This document shows, piece by piece, positions 34,739-43,912 of a DNA stretch of 64,000 nucleotides. The notes below the pieces were generated by a model that saw only the letters and a list, made by a program, of their open reading frames with translations, was not told where the DNA came from and searched no databases. Within the stretch, counting starts at the first letter, position 1. Each line of letters starts with the position of its first letter. A program made the translations under genes and the position numbers. Source of the stretch: Desulfobacteraceae bacterium (GTDB lineage: Bacteria > Desulfobacterota > Desulfobacteria > Desulfobacterales > Desulfosalsimonadaceae); the NCBI GenBank assembly GCA_011389515.1, contig JAABUA010000005.1, positions 1 through 64,000 on the forward strand. Direction: 5' to 3'.

Positions 34739-36121
34739 ATGGACTCCGCTTTGAAAAATGCGCTCATTGAGATCGTGGGCGAAGACAATGTTACGGACCA
34801 GTTGATCGACATGGTGTCGTATTCCTATGATTCATCCGAACATTCACACCGGCCGGACTGTGCGGTCTGGCCCCAAAATACCCAGCAGGTCAGCCAGGTT
34901 CTTAAGTTTGCTAATGAAAACAATCTTTCGGTGATTCCGAGAGGGGCGGGTACCGGACTGTCGGGTATGTGCGTTCCGATCAAAGGAGGGATTGTTCTGG
35001 ATCTGAACCGGATGAACCAGATCATATCCATCAGTATCGAGGACCGAATAGCCATTGTCCAGCCGGGGGTCGTCTATGCGGATCTGGAAAAAGCCCTTGC
35101 CCCTTATGGGTTCCTTTTCCCGCCGGATCCGGGCAGCGGAAGCGTCTGCACGTTAGGCGGAAATGTGGCAACCAATGCGGGAGGTGTCAAAGGCGCCAAA
35201 TACGGCACCACCCGGGACTATGTTCTTGGCCTGGAAGTGGTGCTGGCCGATGGTGGCATCATGCGGACAGGTGCCAGGACCATGAAATGCGTATCCGGAT
35301 TTGACCTGACCAAACTGATGGTCGGCTCCGAAGGGATGCTGGGCGTTGTCACCGAAATCACCCTGAAAATCAATCCCAAACCGACTGCCCGGAGCACCAC
35401 GGTGGCTTCTTTTCCCGATCTCGAAAACGCCGGCAGGGCCGTAACCCAGATCATGTATTCAGGCATTATCCCCAGCGTGCTCGAAATCATGGATCGGTAC
35501 ACCATCCATTGCATCAATCAGAACACGGATCTGAACCTGCCGGAAGTGGACGCCATGCTGCTGATCGAAACCGATGGGTACACCAAAGAGGAAACCGACT
35601 ACCAGATGGCCAAGGTCATCGAAGTACTAAAAGCCAACAATCCTGATCAGATCAAGCAAGCGGCCGACGACGCGGAAGCGGCCAGTCTCTGGAAAGGCCG
35701 CAAATCCGCCTATGCCGTTCTGGCGCGCATCAAGACCCACTTTGTTCTGGAGGATGTAACGGTACCCATGGGTAATATAGCCGCTCTTCTGAAAGGAATC
35801 GGGCGACTTGCGGAAAAATATGATCTGCAGATTGCCACGTTCGGACATGCCGGTGACGGGAACCTGCACCCCCAAATTCTCTATGATGGATATAACCCCG
35901 ATGAGGTTCATCGCACCGAAAAGGCAGTAGCGGAGTTGTTTCAATTAACCATCGAGCTGAACGGCACCCTGACCGGGGAGCATGGCATCGGACTGGCCAA
36001 GGCGCCTTTCATGCACCTCGAGCATGATCAAAATGCCATGGCCATGATGCGGGCAGTAAAAAAAGCATTTGATCCCAAAAACATCCTCAATCCCGGCAAG
36101 ATGGCCCTGGAGGTGAATTGA
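34739..36121 (+). CDS. glcD: FAD-binding 2-hydroxyacid dehydrogenase (GlcD / D-lactate dehydrogenase type)
   Basis: 460 residues, full length for the GlcD/Dld-II family (vanillyl-alcohol-oxidase fold). The FAD domain shows RGAGTGLSGM, DPGSGSVCTLGGNVATNAGG (in pieces) and KYGTTRDYVLGLE; the cap/C-terminal domain ends with FGHAGDGNLHP and LNGTLTGEHGIG, the conserved histidine motifs near the substrate. It oxidises D-lactate or glycolate to the 2-oxoacid in the cytoplasm. AGGAGG sets the start. One base separates its stop from the next gene, a CCG Fe-S protein that should accept its electrons. Confidence 0.92.
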   Translation: MDSALKNALIEIVGEDNVTDQLIDMVSYSYDSSEHSHRPDCAVWPQNTQQVSQVLKFANENNLSVIPRGAGTGLSGMCVPIKGGIVLDLNRMNQIISISIEDRIAIVQPGVVYADLEKALAPYGFLFPPDPGSGSVCTLGGNVATNAGGVKGAKYGTTRDYVLGLEVVLADGGIMRTGARTMKCVSGFDLTKLMVGSEGMLGVVTEITLKINPKPTARSTTVASFPDLENAGRAVTQIMYSGIIPSVLEIMDRYTIHCINQNTDLNLPEVDAMLLIETDGYTKEETDYQMAKVIEVLKANNPDQIKQAADDAEAASLWKGRKSAYAVLARIKTHFVLEDVTVPMGNIAALLKGIGRLAEKYDLQIATFGHAGDGNLHPQILYDGYNPDEVHRTEKAVAELFQLTIELNGTLTGEHGIGLAKAPFMHLEHDQNAMAMMRAVKKAFDPKNILNPGKMALEVN

Positions 36122-36122
36122 T

Positions 36123-37229
36123 ATGGAAGCCAAATACGATTTTGAACGAAAATTCCGGGAAGATATTCTTAAATGCTCCCGCTGCGGCTACTGCCAGGCG
36201 GTTTGCCCCGCTTTTAAGGCCACTCTCCGACCCGCTTTGAATGCCAGGGGAAAAATGCTGCTGCTCAAGGAAGTCATGGAAGAAAAACTGGAATTAACAG
36301 AGGATCTTATTGAAACCATGTTTCAGTGCACAACCTGTGCGGGGTGTTATGAAAACTGCCCGTCAAAGGTAAATGTGCCCGAGATCATCAAGCAGGCCCG
36401 CAAGGACATGGTCAGCCTGGGCACCTGCCATCCTGCTTTTACGGGCATGAACAAGGTTCTCCAGGAGAAGACCAACATCTACGCCGAGGACGAACTGCCG
36501 GATTTTGATAAGGAACGCGGCGGAAAGGCGGAATATGTCTATTTTATCGGTTGTGTGGGCACTTTCAGGGAAGAGGAAGCCTCCGAGGCCGTTATTGCGC
36601 TTCTGGATCGCACGGATACGGATTATACGCTTATCGAAGAGGTCTGCTGCAGCGGCGTTCTCGAAGACGTCGGTTTTTCCATCAATACCCGCCTGGCAAA
36701 CCATAATGTCGAGGCCATTATGGAAACCGGCTGCAAGGGGATCATTACCGGCTGCCCCAAATGCTTTTTGACCTTCAAGAACAACGAAGCCTATGCGCCT
36801 TTGCGCGAAGCGGGCATAGAGATCATTCATATAACTCAGTTTATCAATCGCCTGGACTTCAAAGGCGCACATACGGATGCAAAAATCACTTATCATGACC
36901 CCTGCGACCTGGGTCGTCACTGCGGCATCTACGAGGATCCCCGTCGGACAATCAGCCGGGTGGCGGCGAACTTCGTGGAGATGGAACATCACCATGCCTC
37001 TTCCTTGTGCTGCGGCGCGGGCGGCGGCGTGCGCGGCGCATACGCCAAAAATTCCATCGCCATGGCCAAGAACCGGCTGAAAGAAGCCTTGGATTGCGGT
37101 GCTGAAGTGCTGGTGACGGAATGCAACTCCTGTGTGCACAACCTTTCCAATGCAAAGCTGCGAAGCCAGAAGATCAAGATTATGAATACCACCCAGTTCA
37201 TAAACGAACTGATGGAGGAAATGGAATAG
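36123..37229 (+). CDS. CCG-domain Fe-S oxidoreductase (HdrD/GlcF-like), copy 1
   Basis: 368 residues. Two ferredoxin 4Fe-4S motifs (CSRCGYCQAVCP near 18 and CTTCAGCYENCP near 69) and two CCG domains. The first CCG domain reads CCSGV rather than the usual CCGxP and then CPKC; the second is canonical (HDPCDLGRH, CCGAGGG, CNSC). In HdrB/HdrD such domains hold non-cubane clusters that cleave disulfides, so this protein could reduce or oxidise a disulfide such as lipoamide. Tightly coupled to the glcD-type gene and followed by the lipoyl carrier gene. Confidence 0.88.
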   Translation: MEAKYDFERKFREDILKCSRCGYCQAVCPAFKATLRPALNARGKMLLLKEVMEEKLELTEDLIETMFQCTTCAGCYENCPSKVNVPEIIKQARKDMVSLGTCHPAFTGMNKVLQEKTNIYAEDELPDFDKERGGKAEYVYFIGCVGTFREEEASEAVIALLDRTDTDYTLIEEVCCSGVLEDVGFSINTRLANHNVEAIMETGCKGIITGCPKCFLTFKNNEAYAPLREAGIEIIHITQFINRLDFKGAHTDAKITYHDPCDLGRHCGIYEDPRRTISRVAANFVEMEHHHASSLCCGAGGGVRGAYAKNSIAMAKNRLKEALDCGAEVLVTECNSCVHNLSNAKLRSQKIKIMNTTQFINELMEEME

Positions 37230-37328
37230 ACGGGTCGGCGGATCGCGGTTATATTGAATGGATGCTGTGCTGTTGCGCTACCGCGAAAATGAACCGGTAC
37301 AGATGTCTAAAAAGAAAAGGAGTGAACA

Positions 37329-37751
37329 ATGGAAATTCAGGGCTACTATATGCCGGAAGATCTTTACTACGAGGAGAACCACTGGTGGGTAAGGGTTGAA
37401 TCAGATCATATCGTTTTGGGCATGGATGACTTTGCCCAGAAAATGGCGGGGGAGATTGTCTTTGTCCAGCTTCCGGAGGATGGAAAAAAGCTGAAAGCCG
37501 GGAAGAAGTTCGCAAAAGTGGAATCCGGCAAATGGCTCGGCAAGGTTATCGCTCCGGTGGACGGGGTTCTTACTGCCGCCAACGAGGCGCTTGAGGAGAC
37601 CCCTTCGCTGATCAATGAAGATTGTTATGACAAAGGATGGATGTTCAAGATAACACCCAACAACATGGATGACGTCAATAACCTGATCCATGGCGCGGAG
37701 GCCATAGAGAAATGGCTGCTGGCGGAAATAGAAAAATATAAGGAAGAATAA
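37329..37751 (+). CDS. GcvH-like lipoyl carrier protein (LbpA candidate)
   Basis: 140 residues with the GcvH fold: NHWWVRVES near residue 17, DDFAQKMAGEIVFVQLP, then ESGKWLGKV with the likely lipoylated lysine at residue 68. No gcvP or gcvT lies nearby; instead it sits between two HdrD/GlcF-like Fe-S genes and upstream of a lipoate ligase and lipoate-assembly genes. That arrangement matches LbpA proteins of the sHdr sulfur-oxidation system more than glycine cleavage. I infer a swinging dithiol arm for the neighbouring flavin/Fe-S complex. AAAGGAG sets the start. Confidence 0.85.
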   Translation: MEIQGYYMPEDLYYEENHWWVRVESDHIVLGMDDFAQKMAGEIVFVQLPEDGKKLKAGKKFAKVESGKWLGKVIAPVDGVLTAANEALEETPSLINEDCYDKGWMFKITPNNMDDVNNLIHGAEAIEKWLLAEIEKYKEE

Positions 37752-37805
37752 CGGCAGATCTTTGAAACATAAACCCACTTGTATCCACGGATAACCTTCG
37801 GAAAC

Positions 37806-39017
37806 ATGAGCAATCAAAGCTATACCATTAAACAGTGCCTGGAAATGGCCGCCTGCACCAATTGCCAGATTTGCGCGGATGAATGCCCTGCTGTACAGGC
37901 CGTCAGACAAGGGGAGGTGTCCCCTATTTATCGCCTTCAGCGCCTGCAGAATATTTTTCGCAGCCGAACCGGCGGACTGCTGCAGAAACTTTTTCGCGCA
38001 AAAACCCTTTCCGACGAACAGTGGGAGATATTTTCAAAAACGGTTTTTCAGTGCACCCTGTGCGGCAAATGCCAGGAAATTTGCCCGGTGGGCATCGGGC
38101 TCAAAGAACTCTGGCTGTCTTTGCGCCATGACCTGGTTCAGTCCGAACATTATCCAAAGAAAATAAATATGGTGCGCGACAACCTCTTGGAAAGCCGGAA
38201 TGTATTTGCCGAAGACAATGAGGAGCGGGGCGAATGGGTGGAAGACATGGACGATCCGCCGGAAGACCTGCTGATCCGGGAGCAATCCGAAGTCGTTTAT
38301 TTCACCGGATGCGTTGCCGCTTATTTCCCGCTGGCGCAGAAAATTCCCTTGGCACTGGCAGATATCCTCCTCAAAGCCGATGTGGACTTCAGTCTGCTGG
38401 GTGAGCAGGAATGGTGCTGCGGGCTGCCTTTGCTCAACTCGGGCCTGCCGGAGCTTTTTCAGGAATTTATCGATCACAACATTGCCGCGGTGAAAGAAAA
38501 GGGGGCGAACGATGTGGTGTTTGCCTGTCCTTCCTGCTACGAGATATGGAAAAAATATTATCCGTATCAGGCAAACGGGCTGCGCATCCATCACGCTTCC
38601 CAGTATCTGGACACGCTCATAGAACAGCGGAAACTTCCGTTGAAAACGCTTGATATGACCGTAACCTATCATGATCCTTGTGATCTTGGGCGCGGTGCCC
38701 GTGAATTCGATGCACCAAGGCGCGTTATCCAGGCCATTCCGGGAATTCGGTTTGTGGAGATGCCCAATAACCGGGAGAACTGTGCCTGCTGCGGCGGCGG
38801 GGGGAACCTCGAGATGTTCGACGCCGATCTTACCACCGGTATTGCCGGGGCCAAGATCGAGGAAGCCCGAAGCACCGGGGCCGATACCATTGTCACCGCT
38901 TGCCAGCAGTGCGTAAGAACCATGCTCACGTATGCAAAGCGAAACAAGGTGCCGATTCAGGTTCTGGACCTGACGCAGCTGGTGCAGAAAGCCCTGGCAG
39001 AAGAGGATGACGCCTGA
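37806..39017 (+). CDS. CCG-domain Fe-S oxidoreductase (HdrD/GlcF-like), copy 2
   Basis: 403 residues. 4Fe-4S motifs CTNCQICADECP (near 16) and CTLCGKCQEICP (near 85), then two canonical CCG domains (TGCVAAYFP, CCGLPLL, CPSC; HDPCDLGRG, CCGGGGN, CQQC). Both non-cubane sites look complete, unlike copy 1. It is a paralogue of the gene on the other side of the lipoyl carrier. The pair plus carrier recalls HdrB1/HdrB2 with LbpA. Start chosen at the ATG just after CGGAAAC; a TTG nine codons earlier is possible. Confidence 0.87.
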   Translation: MSNQSYTIKQCLEMAACTNCQICADECPAVQAVRQGEVSPIYRLQRLQNIFRSRTGGLLQKLFRAKTLSDEQWEIFSKTVFQCTLCGKCQEICPVGIGLKELWLSLRHDLVQSEHYPKKINMVRDNLLESRNVFAEDNEERGEWVEDMDDPPEDLLIREQSEVVYFTGCVAAYFPLAQKIPLALADILLKADVDFSLLGEQEWCCGLPLLNSGLPELFQEFIDHNIAAVKEKGANDVVFACPSCYEIWKKYYPYQANGLRIHHASQYLDTLIEQRKLPLKTLDMTVTYHDPCDLGRGAREFDAPRRVIQAIPGIRFVEMPNNRENCACCGGGGNLEMFDADLTTGIAGAKIEEARSTGADTIVTACQQCVRTMLTYAKRNKVPIQVLDLTQLVQKALAEEDDA

Positions 39018-39101
39018 GAAGGACCCGATGAATGCCGCAGAAAAATAATTCCCGGGGAAAATCCGAGTCCGGATGTCTCCAGCCCGTATAGGAGCGATTT
39101 G

Positions 39102-40721
39102 ATGCAAGCCCCTCAGAAACCGGGAGTCCACTCCTGGAGGTTATTGATAACGCCCCCCATGAGCGCTGCGGACAATATGTGTCTCGACCAAGTGCTTGTG
39201 GATCTCAAGGGGGTTGGCGCCACGCCGAATACCATACGCTTTCTGCAGTTTTTGCCCCGCTGCGTCCTTGTCGGATATCACCAGAGCGTTCAGGAAGAAA
39301 TCCGTCTGGACTATTGCTATTCAAACGGTCTGGATGTCAACCGCCGGATTACCGGAGGAGGCGCCATCCTCTTTGATGAAAACCAGCTGGGGTGGGAAGT
39401 CATATGCGACAAGTCCTTTTTCAATCTGACAATACCCAACAATCGGCTGTTCAAAACACTTTGCGAACCCGTGGGTACGGCGCTCGGTTACCTGGGAATA
39501 CCCGGCGCCACTTTCCGTCCCCGAAACGACATTGAAATTGACGGACGAAAAATTTCCGGAACCGGCGGCACCGAATCCGGAGATGCCTTTTTGTTCCAGG
39601 GTACCATGCTCGTGGATTTCGACGTGGACACCATGCTGCGGGCGCTGCGCATCCCGGTGGAAAAATTAAAGGCAAAAGAAATCGATTCTGTCAAAGAGCG
39701 GGTGACCTGCCTGAGCAGGGAACTCGGTTATACACCGGATGTGAAATCGATTCAGGCGGCGATCCAGAAAAGCTTTGAGACGCATTTGAATATCGAACTG
39801 GTCCCCGGCGGGCTCACCTGCGAGGAGCAGGCACTGTTTGAAAAGCGCAGGGAATATTATCGATCCGAACAATGGATTGACCGGGTCAAGCCGACCTACC
39901 GCAAACGGGAAGCCGTCTGGTCGAGTTACAAGGCCGATGCCGGAATGGTCCGTTTTACGCTGGTATGCGATCTGGCGGCCAGACGATTGCGCGACATATA
40001 TATCACCGGGGATTTCCTTTCATTCCCGAACCGGGCGCTTTACGACATGGAATCCGGGCTGCGGGGTGTACGGCTGGATCAGGGCGAAATTCTGACATTG
40101 ATCGAAGCATTTTTTAAAAAGGGAAAAATCGTCATACCCGGTATGACATTCAGCGACTTTGTCAAACCCCTGGAGCAGGCCTTGAATAAAATAGCGATTT
40201 CCAGGGAGTTTGGCCTGCCGCTGGAACACAGCAACCGGATATCCACCGTAAACGGCGGTTTCGGTGAAATTCTGGCCAAGGATCCGAAGGTGCTGCTTCT
40301 GCCCTATTGCGCAAAGGATACGCAATGCGACCTGCGATACAAAAAAGGGTGCCGCATGTGCGAAGAAATATCCTGTACTATCGGCCCGGCATGGGGAATG
40401 GGGAGGGCGCATCATTTGCGCGTCCGGACGGTAGTCAGTTTTGAGGATCTATGGGCAGAGATTGTCCACATGAAGGAAAACGGCGTAAGCGCCTACATTG
40501 GCTGCTGCTGCCAGCCGTTTTTCGCCAAGCACGTGGATGATTTTCATCGCTCCGGCCTTCCCGGCATCCTCCTGGATATCGACAGCACCACCTGCTATGA
40601 CCTGGATCAGGCCAGAGAAGCGTATGCCGGAAGCTTCGAGAGCCAGACCCGGATCGATCTGGAACTTCTGGACAGCCTTCTGTCCCTTGCGGCCCCGGCC
40701 GAAGGGCAAAAAGCAAATTGA
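39102..40721 (+). CDS. Lipoate-protein ligase fused to DUF116 domain
   Basis: 539 residues. Residues about 1-260 form the LplA catalytic domain (NRRITGGGAILFDE lipoyl-AMP motif, RNDIEIDGRKISGTGG lysine region), followed by an LplA C-terminal-like domain (to about 370) and then a cysteine-rich DUF116 domain (LPYCAKDTQCDLRYKKGC, CRMCEEISC, YIGCCCQPFF). It should attach lipoate or octanoate to the GcvH-like carrier. The sHdr-associated ligase sLpl(AB) serves the same purpose there. The DUF116 fusion is unusual; in known genomes DUF116 is often a free protein next to such ligases. TAGGAG precedes the ATG; a TTG codon directly before is less likely. Confidence 0.88.
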   Translation: MQAPQKPGVHSWRLLITPPMSAADNMCLDQVLVDLKGVGATPNTIRFLQFLPRCVLVGYHQSVQEEIRLDYCYSNGLDVNRRITGGGAILFDENQLGWEVICDKSFFNLTIPNNRLFKTLCEPVGTALGYLGIPGATFRPRNDIEIDGRKISGTGGTESGDAFLFQGTMLVDFDVDTMLRALRIPVEKLKAKEIDSVKERVTCLSRELGYTPDVKSIQAAIQKSFETHLNIELVPGGLTCEEQALFEKRREYYRSEQWIDRVKPTYRKREAVWSSYKADAGMVRFTLVCDLAARRLRDIYITGDFLSFPNRALYDMESGLRGVRLDQGEILTLIEAFFKKGKIVIPGMTFSDFVKPLEQALNKIAISREFGLPLEHSNRISTVNGGFGEILAKDPKVLLLPYCAKDTQCDLRYKKGCRMCEEISCTIGPAWGMGRAHHLRVRTVVSFEDLWAEIVHMKENGVSAYIGCCCQPFFAKHVDDFHRSGLPGILLDIDSTTCYDLDQAREAYAGSFESQTRIDLELLDSLLSLAAPAEGQKAN

Positions 40722-41785
40722 AGACCATAAGCTGCGGCATACTGGTTGTCGGGGCCGGTCCGGCCGGTTCTGCCGCGGCCCTCGCGGCGGCGAAGGCAGG
40801 CGGGCATGTCCTTCTGGCAGACAGGCGAAAGACGATCGGGGTCCCGGTTCGATGCGCCGAATATGTTCCGGCGCAGCTTATCGGCGAGTTGAACCTGGGG
40901 AAAAATTTTGTGGTTCAATCGATCAAAGGCATGAAAACCTTCCTGCCCGATGGCGAGGCCACGGTCACCTTGGCAAAAGGTTTTATGATTGACCGTGACC
41001 GGTTTGACCAATGCCTTGCCGAAGCCGCGGCAGGCCACGGGGCCGAGCGCATGCTTTGTACGCAAGTGGTGGGGCGTGAAGCAGACGGGTCGATAATCGC
41101 CCGTCACTGCGGGGATGAGCCTGTTTTTACCCGAATCCGGGCAACGGTCATTATCGGCGCGGATGGACCGCATTCCACCATCGGCCGATGGGTGGGCGCC
41201 CGCAACAGGGATCTGCTCGTTGGCCTGCAGGTCAGCATGCCCCTTGTCCGTCCGCAGGACTACACGGAGGTTTATTTTGATCCGGACATTTTCGGGGGGT
41301 ATGGTTGGTTCTTTCCCAAAAAAAATCTCGTCAATATCGGCGTTGGCATGCGGCCGGCAGCCATTTCCGGGAAAAGCCCGCGCCATGTATTAAAAACGTT
41401 TGTTCAGCGATTTCTGGACCAGAAGCGGATCGGCGAAGAGGTTATTTGCCGCACCGGCGGTCATATACCTGCTGAGGCCCGGCGCAGGGCTGTGTATGAC
41501 GACATAATACTGGTTGGAGATGCAGCCGGTCACACCCATCCCGTTACCGGCGCAGGCATATTTTCGGCCGTAACCTGCGGTGAAATGGCCGGCCGATGGG
41601 CGGCCGCTGCTGTAAAGGAAGGCGATCTTTCGCTATTACGGGAATATGAGGCAGAATGGCAGGATCTTTTCGGGGAGACCCTGCAGCGAGGCCACAGTCG
41701 ACGAAGGCTCCTGGAGTCCCAGTGGCACAATCTCCCGCATATAATCAAACAGACCTGGATCGCCTACAGGGGATATTATGCTTGA
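40718..41785 (+). CDS. lipT: Geranylgeranyl-reductase-like FAD oxidoreductase (LipT candidate)
   Basis: 355 residues with an N-terminal dinucleotide-binding fold (LVVGAGPAGSAAALAAAKAG), PVRCAEYVP, the GADGPHSTIGRW motif and the late GDAAGHTHPVTGAGIF flavin loop of the geranylgeranyl reductase family. In the LipS1/LipS2 lipoate-assembly route a FAD/NAD(P)H protein of this family (LipT) is encoded with the synthases, presumably supplying electrons. The start is a TTG overlapping the ligase stop, and the end overlaps the next gene by eight bases, so translation is coupled on both sides. Membrane-lipid saturation is an alternative role but does not fit the context. Confidence 0.75.
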   Translation: MKTISCGILVVGAGPAGSAAALAAAKAGGHVLLADRRKTIGVPVRCAEYVPAQLIGELNLGKNFVVQSIKGMKTFLPDGEATVTLAKGFMIDRDRFDQCLAEAAAGHGAERMLCTQVVGREADGSIIARHCGDEPVFTRIRATVIIGADGPHSTIGRWVGARNRDLLVGLQVSMPLVRPQDYTEVYFDPDIFGGYGWFFPKKNLVNIGVGMRPAAISGKSPRHVLKTFVQRFLDQKRIGEEVICRTGGHIPAEARRRAVYDDIILVGDAAGHTHPVTGAGIFSAVTCGEMAGRWAAAAVKEGDLSLLREYEAEWQDLFGETLQRGHSRRRLLESQWHNLPHIIKQTWIAYRGYYA

Positions 41786-42752
41786 GGCCAAACGGAAAGC
41801 GGCAAGAGAAATCAGCTGGCACCGGCATGGCAAAAACATTACGTTCTATCTGCCGGGCATGTTTCATTTGGACGGTATAACCGGAAAATATCCGGCGGCG
41901 TCCATAACGGGATCGGACTGCGCTTTTTCCTGTGACCACTGCAAGGGGATCATCCTTTGCAGCATGCATCAGACGATGACGCCGGACGCCCTTATCCGCA
42001 GATGCCGGGATTTTGAACAAAAAGGATGCCACGGCGTTTTGGTAAGCGGGGGGTGCGATGAAAATGGTTTTCTGCCCTGGGAACGTTTTGCCGATGCCGT
42101 GCGGTGTATTAAGGCAGAAACCGGTTTGTATGTTTCGGTCCACGCGGGTTTCCCCAATGAGGCACAGGCCATGCTGCTTCGGGAATCCGGAGCGGACCAG
42201 GCGCTGATCGATGTTATCGGAGATGAGAAAACGCTGCGAACGGTATATCATGCGCCTTTTGGGGTGGAACGGATCCAAAGCGCTCTTGCGGCATTGAAAA
42301 AGGCAGGCCTGCCAATGGTTCCCCATGTTGTCTGCGGTTTGGATTACGGCCGTATCCGGGGAGAATACAAAGCGCTGGAAATGATCGCGCCGTTTTCGCC
42401 GACGCAGCTATCCATTGTTTCGTTGATGCCTCTTTCCCGAACGCCTATGCACAAGGTCAAGACGCCGTCGGCGGAAGCCGTTGCAGATATTATTGCCGAA
42501 GCCCGGTTCCTCATGCCTGATGTGCCCGTCAGCCTGGGTTGTGCCAGGCAGCGGGGCAACCACCAGGTGGAACTGCTGGCATTGGAAGCCGGGATAAACC
42601 GTATGGCGCTGCCATCTTCTGAAGCGGTTGAGAAAGCGGTTTCTATGGGCCTGGTGATACGGTACCAGAAAACCTGCTGTTCCGTTACCCGCGATTTGTC
42701 CGCAGCATCGTGGAACCGCCCGGTATATCGGAATATCGCGGCAAGCGGCTGA
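41778..42752 (+). CDS. Radical SAM protein, lipoyl synthase component candidate (LipS1/LipS2 type)
   Basis: 324 residues. The SAM cluster motif is CAFSCDHC (CxxxCxxC), with CSMHQ soon after, then a partial TIM barrel and late VSLGCARQRGNH and a terminal CCSV. Extra cysteines are consistent with an auxiliary cluster that donates sulfur. In archaea and many bacteria two different radical SAM proteins, LipS1 and LipS2, together insert the two sulfurs of lipoate; this gene and the next are the natural pair. I cannot tell which is LipS1. Coupled to the lipT-like gene by overlap. Confidence 0.75.
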   Translation: MLEAKRKAAREISWHRHGKNITFYLPGMFHLDGITGKYPAASITGSDCAFSCDHCKGIILCSMHQTMTPDALIRRCRDFEQKGCHGVLVSGGCDENGFLPWERFADAVRCIKAETGLYVSVHAGFPNEAQAMLLRESGADQALIDVIGDEKTLRTVYHAPFGVERIQSALAALKKAGLPMVPHVVCGLDYGRIRGEYKALEMIAPFSPTQLSIVSLMPLSRTPMHKVKTPSAEAVADIIAEARFLMPDVPVSLGCARQRGNHQVELLALEAGINRMALPSSEAVEKAVSMGLVIRYQKTCCSVTRDLSAASWNRPVYRNIAASG

Positions 42753-42760
42753 ACCGGCGC

Positions 42761-43912
42761 ATGCCCGAAAAAAGGACGATCAATCGATTACGGGATTTTT
42801 CTGAAATGAATAAGGATATTGCAACTGCGAAAAAAACCGCTGCAAAAGCAATGGAAAGCCCTGAATATCTGCGGCTCAGCCTTGCCGCGGCCATGACGCT
42901 GGGGTTGAGGCAGGGGCTGTTTTATCGGGGCGCAAGACTGCACTGTATTAACCTTTTGCTGACGTATTCCTCGGGATGCGCTGCCCGCTGCGCCTATTGC
43001 GGGCTCTCGGGTATGCGTCCCGGTGAATACCGTGACAAGAGCTTCATCCGGGTGGACTGGCCGGCCTGTGAACTGGACGACATCATTGAAAGAATATCGA
43101 CCCGGCTCGAAAAGGTAAAAAGGATCTGCATATCTCAAATCACCAATACCCGGAGCATTAAAGACACCACTGCGATCTGCGGAAAATTGCGCCGGAATTT
43201 CGATGTCCCCGTTTCCCTTCTCATTTCACCGACGATTGTCACACGAGAGGACCTTACAGATTTTAAAACGGCCGGCGCGGACAAGATCGGCGTTGCCATA
43301 GATCTTGCCACACCGGCCCTTTTTGATAAATACCGGGGAAAGGGCGTGGGCGGCCCGCATCGTTACGATCGGTACCTTGAATGCCTGGCAGAGGCAATAG
43401 CGATCTTCGGCCGGAAAAATGCCGGATCTCATTTTGTTGTCGGTATGGGGGAGACGGAAAAGGAAATGGCGGAAGCCATCCAGGGCGTACAGGACATGGG
43501 GGGATGGACCCACCTTTTTTCCTTTTTTCCGGAGGCCGATTCCCAGATGTCGGATCATCCGCTTCCGGACATGGATCATTACCGGCGCATACAGCTGGCG
43601 CGGTATATGATTGATCAAGGCATGGTCCGCTGCGAGGCGTTTGCATACGATGAAAAAGACCGTATTACCGGGTTTGGCCTGAGCGCAGCGGAAGTAGATG
43701 CCATCATCAATACGGGCGAACCGTTCCGAACAAGTGGATGCGCCGGATATGATGGAGAAGTCGCCTGCAATCGCCCGTTTGCCAATTCAAGGCCTGGTCC
43801 AAACATTCGCAACTTTCCCTTCACGCCTGAAGCTACGGATATCGCCCGTATCCGGATGCAGATGGGCCTGCCGTATGAGCCGTCGGAAGGGTTTTGGGAA
43901 GATGATGATTGA
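42761..43912 (+). CDS. Radical SAM protein, biotin-synthase-like, lipoyl synthase component candidate
   Basis: 383 residues, biotin-synthase-like radical SAM barrel: CAARCAYCGL (CxxxCxxC) near residue 75, then SAM-binding strands and a C-terminal tail with GCAGYDGEVACNRP, two more cysteines that could bind an auxiliary cluster. Second of two adjacent radical SAM genes in the lipoate-assembly set. Start is ambiguous; 42761 is eight bases after the previous stop, while a later ATG (42806) and an overlapping earlier one are alternatives. The stop overlaps the next start by one base. Confidence 0.75.
   Translation: MPEKRTINRLRDFSEMNKDIATAKKTAAKAMESPEYLRLSLAAAMTLGLRQGLFYRGARLHCINLLLTYSSGCAARCAYCGLSGMRPGEYRDKSFIRVDWPACELDDIIERISTRLEKVKRICISQITNTRSIKDTTAICGKLRRNFDVPVSLLISPTIVTREDLTDFKTAGADKIGVAIDLATPALFDKYRGKGVGGPHRYDRYLECLAEAIAIFGRKNAGSHFVVGMGETEKEMAEAIQGVQDMGGWTHLFSFFPEADSQMSDHPLPDMDHYRRIQLARYMIDQGMVRCEAFAYDEKDRITGFGLSAAEVDAIINTGEPFRTSGCAGYDGEVACNRPFANSRPGPNIRNFPFTPEATDIARIRMQMGLPYEPSEGFWEDDD

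Noticed and set aside
37329-37751. Glycine cleavage system H protein
   Set aside because: The fold is right, but gcvP, gcvT and lpd are absent and the neighbours are CCG Fe-S and lipoate-assembly genes, so a dedicated carrier role fits better.
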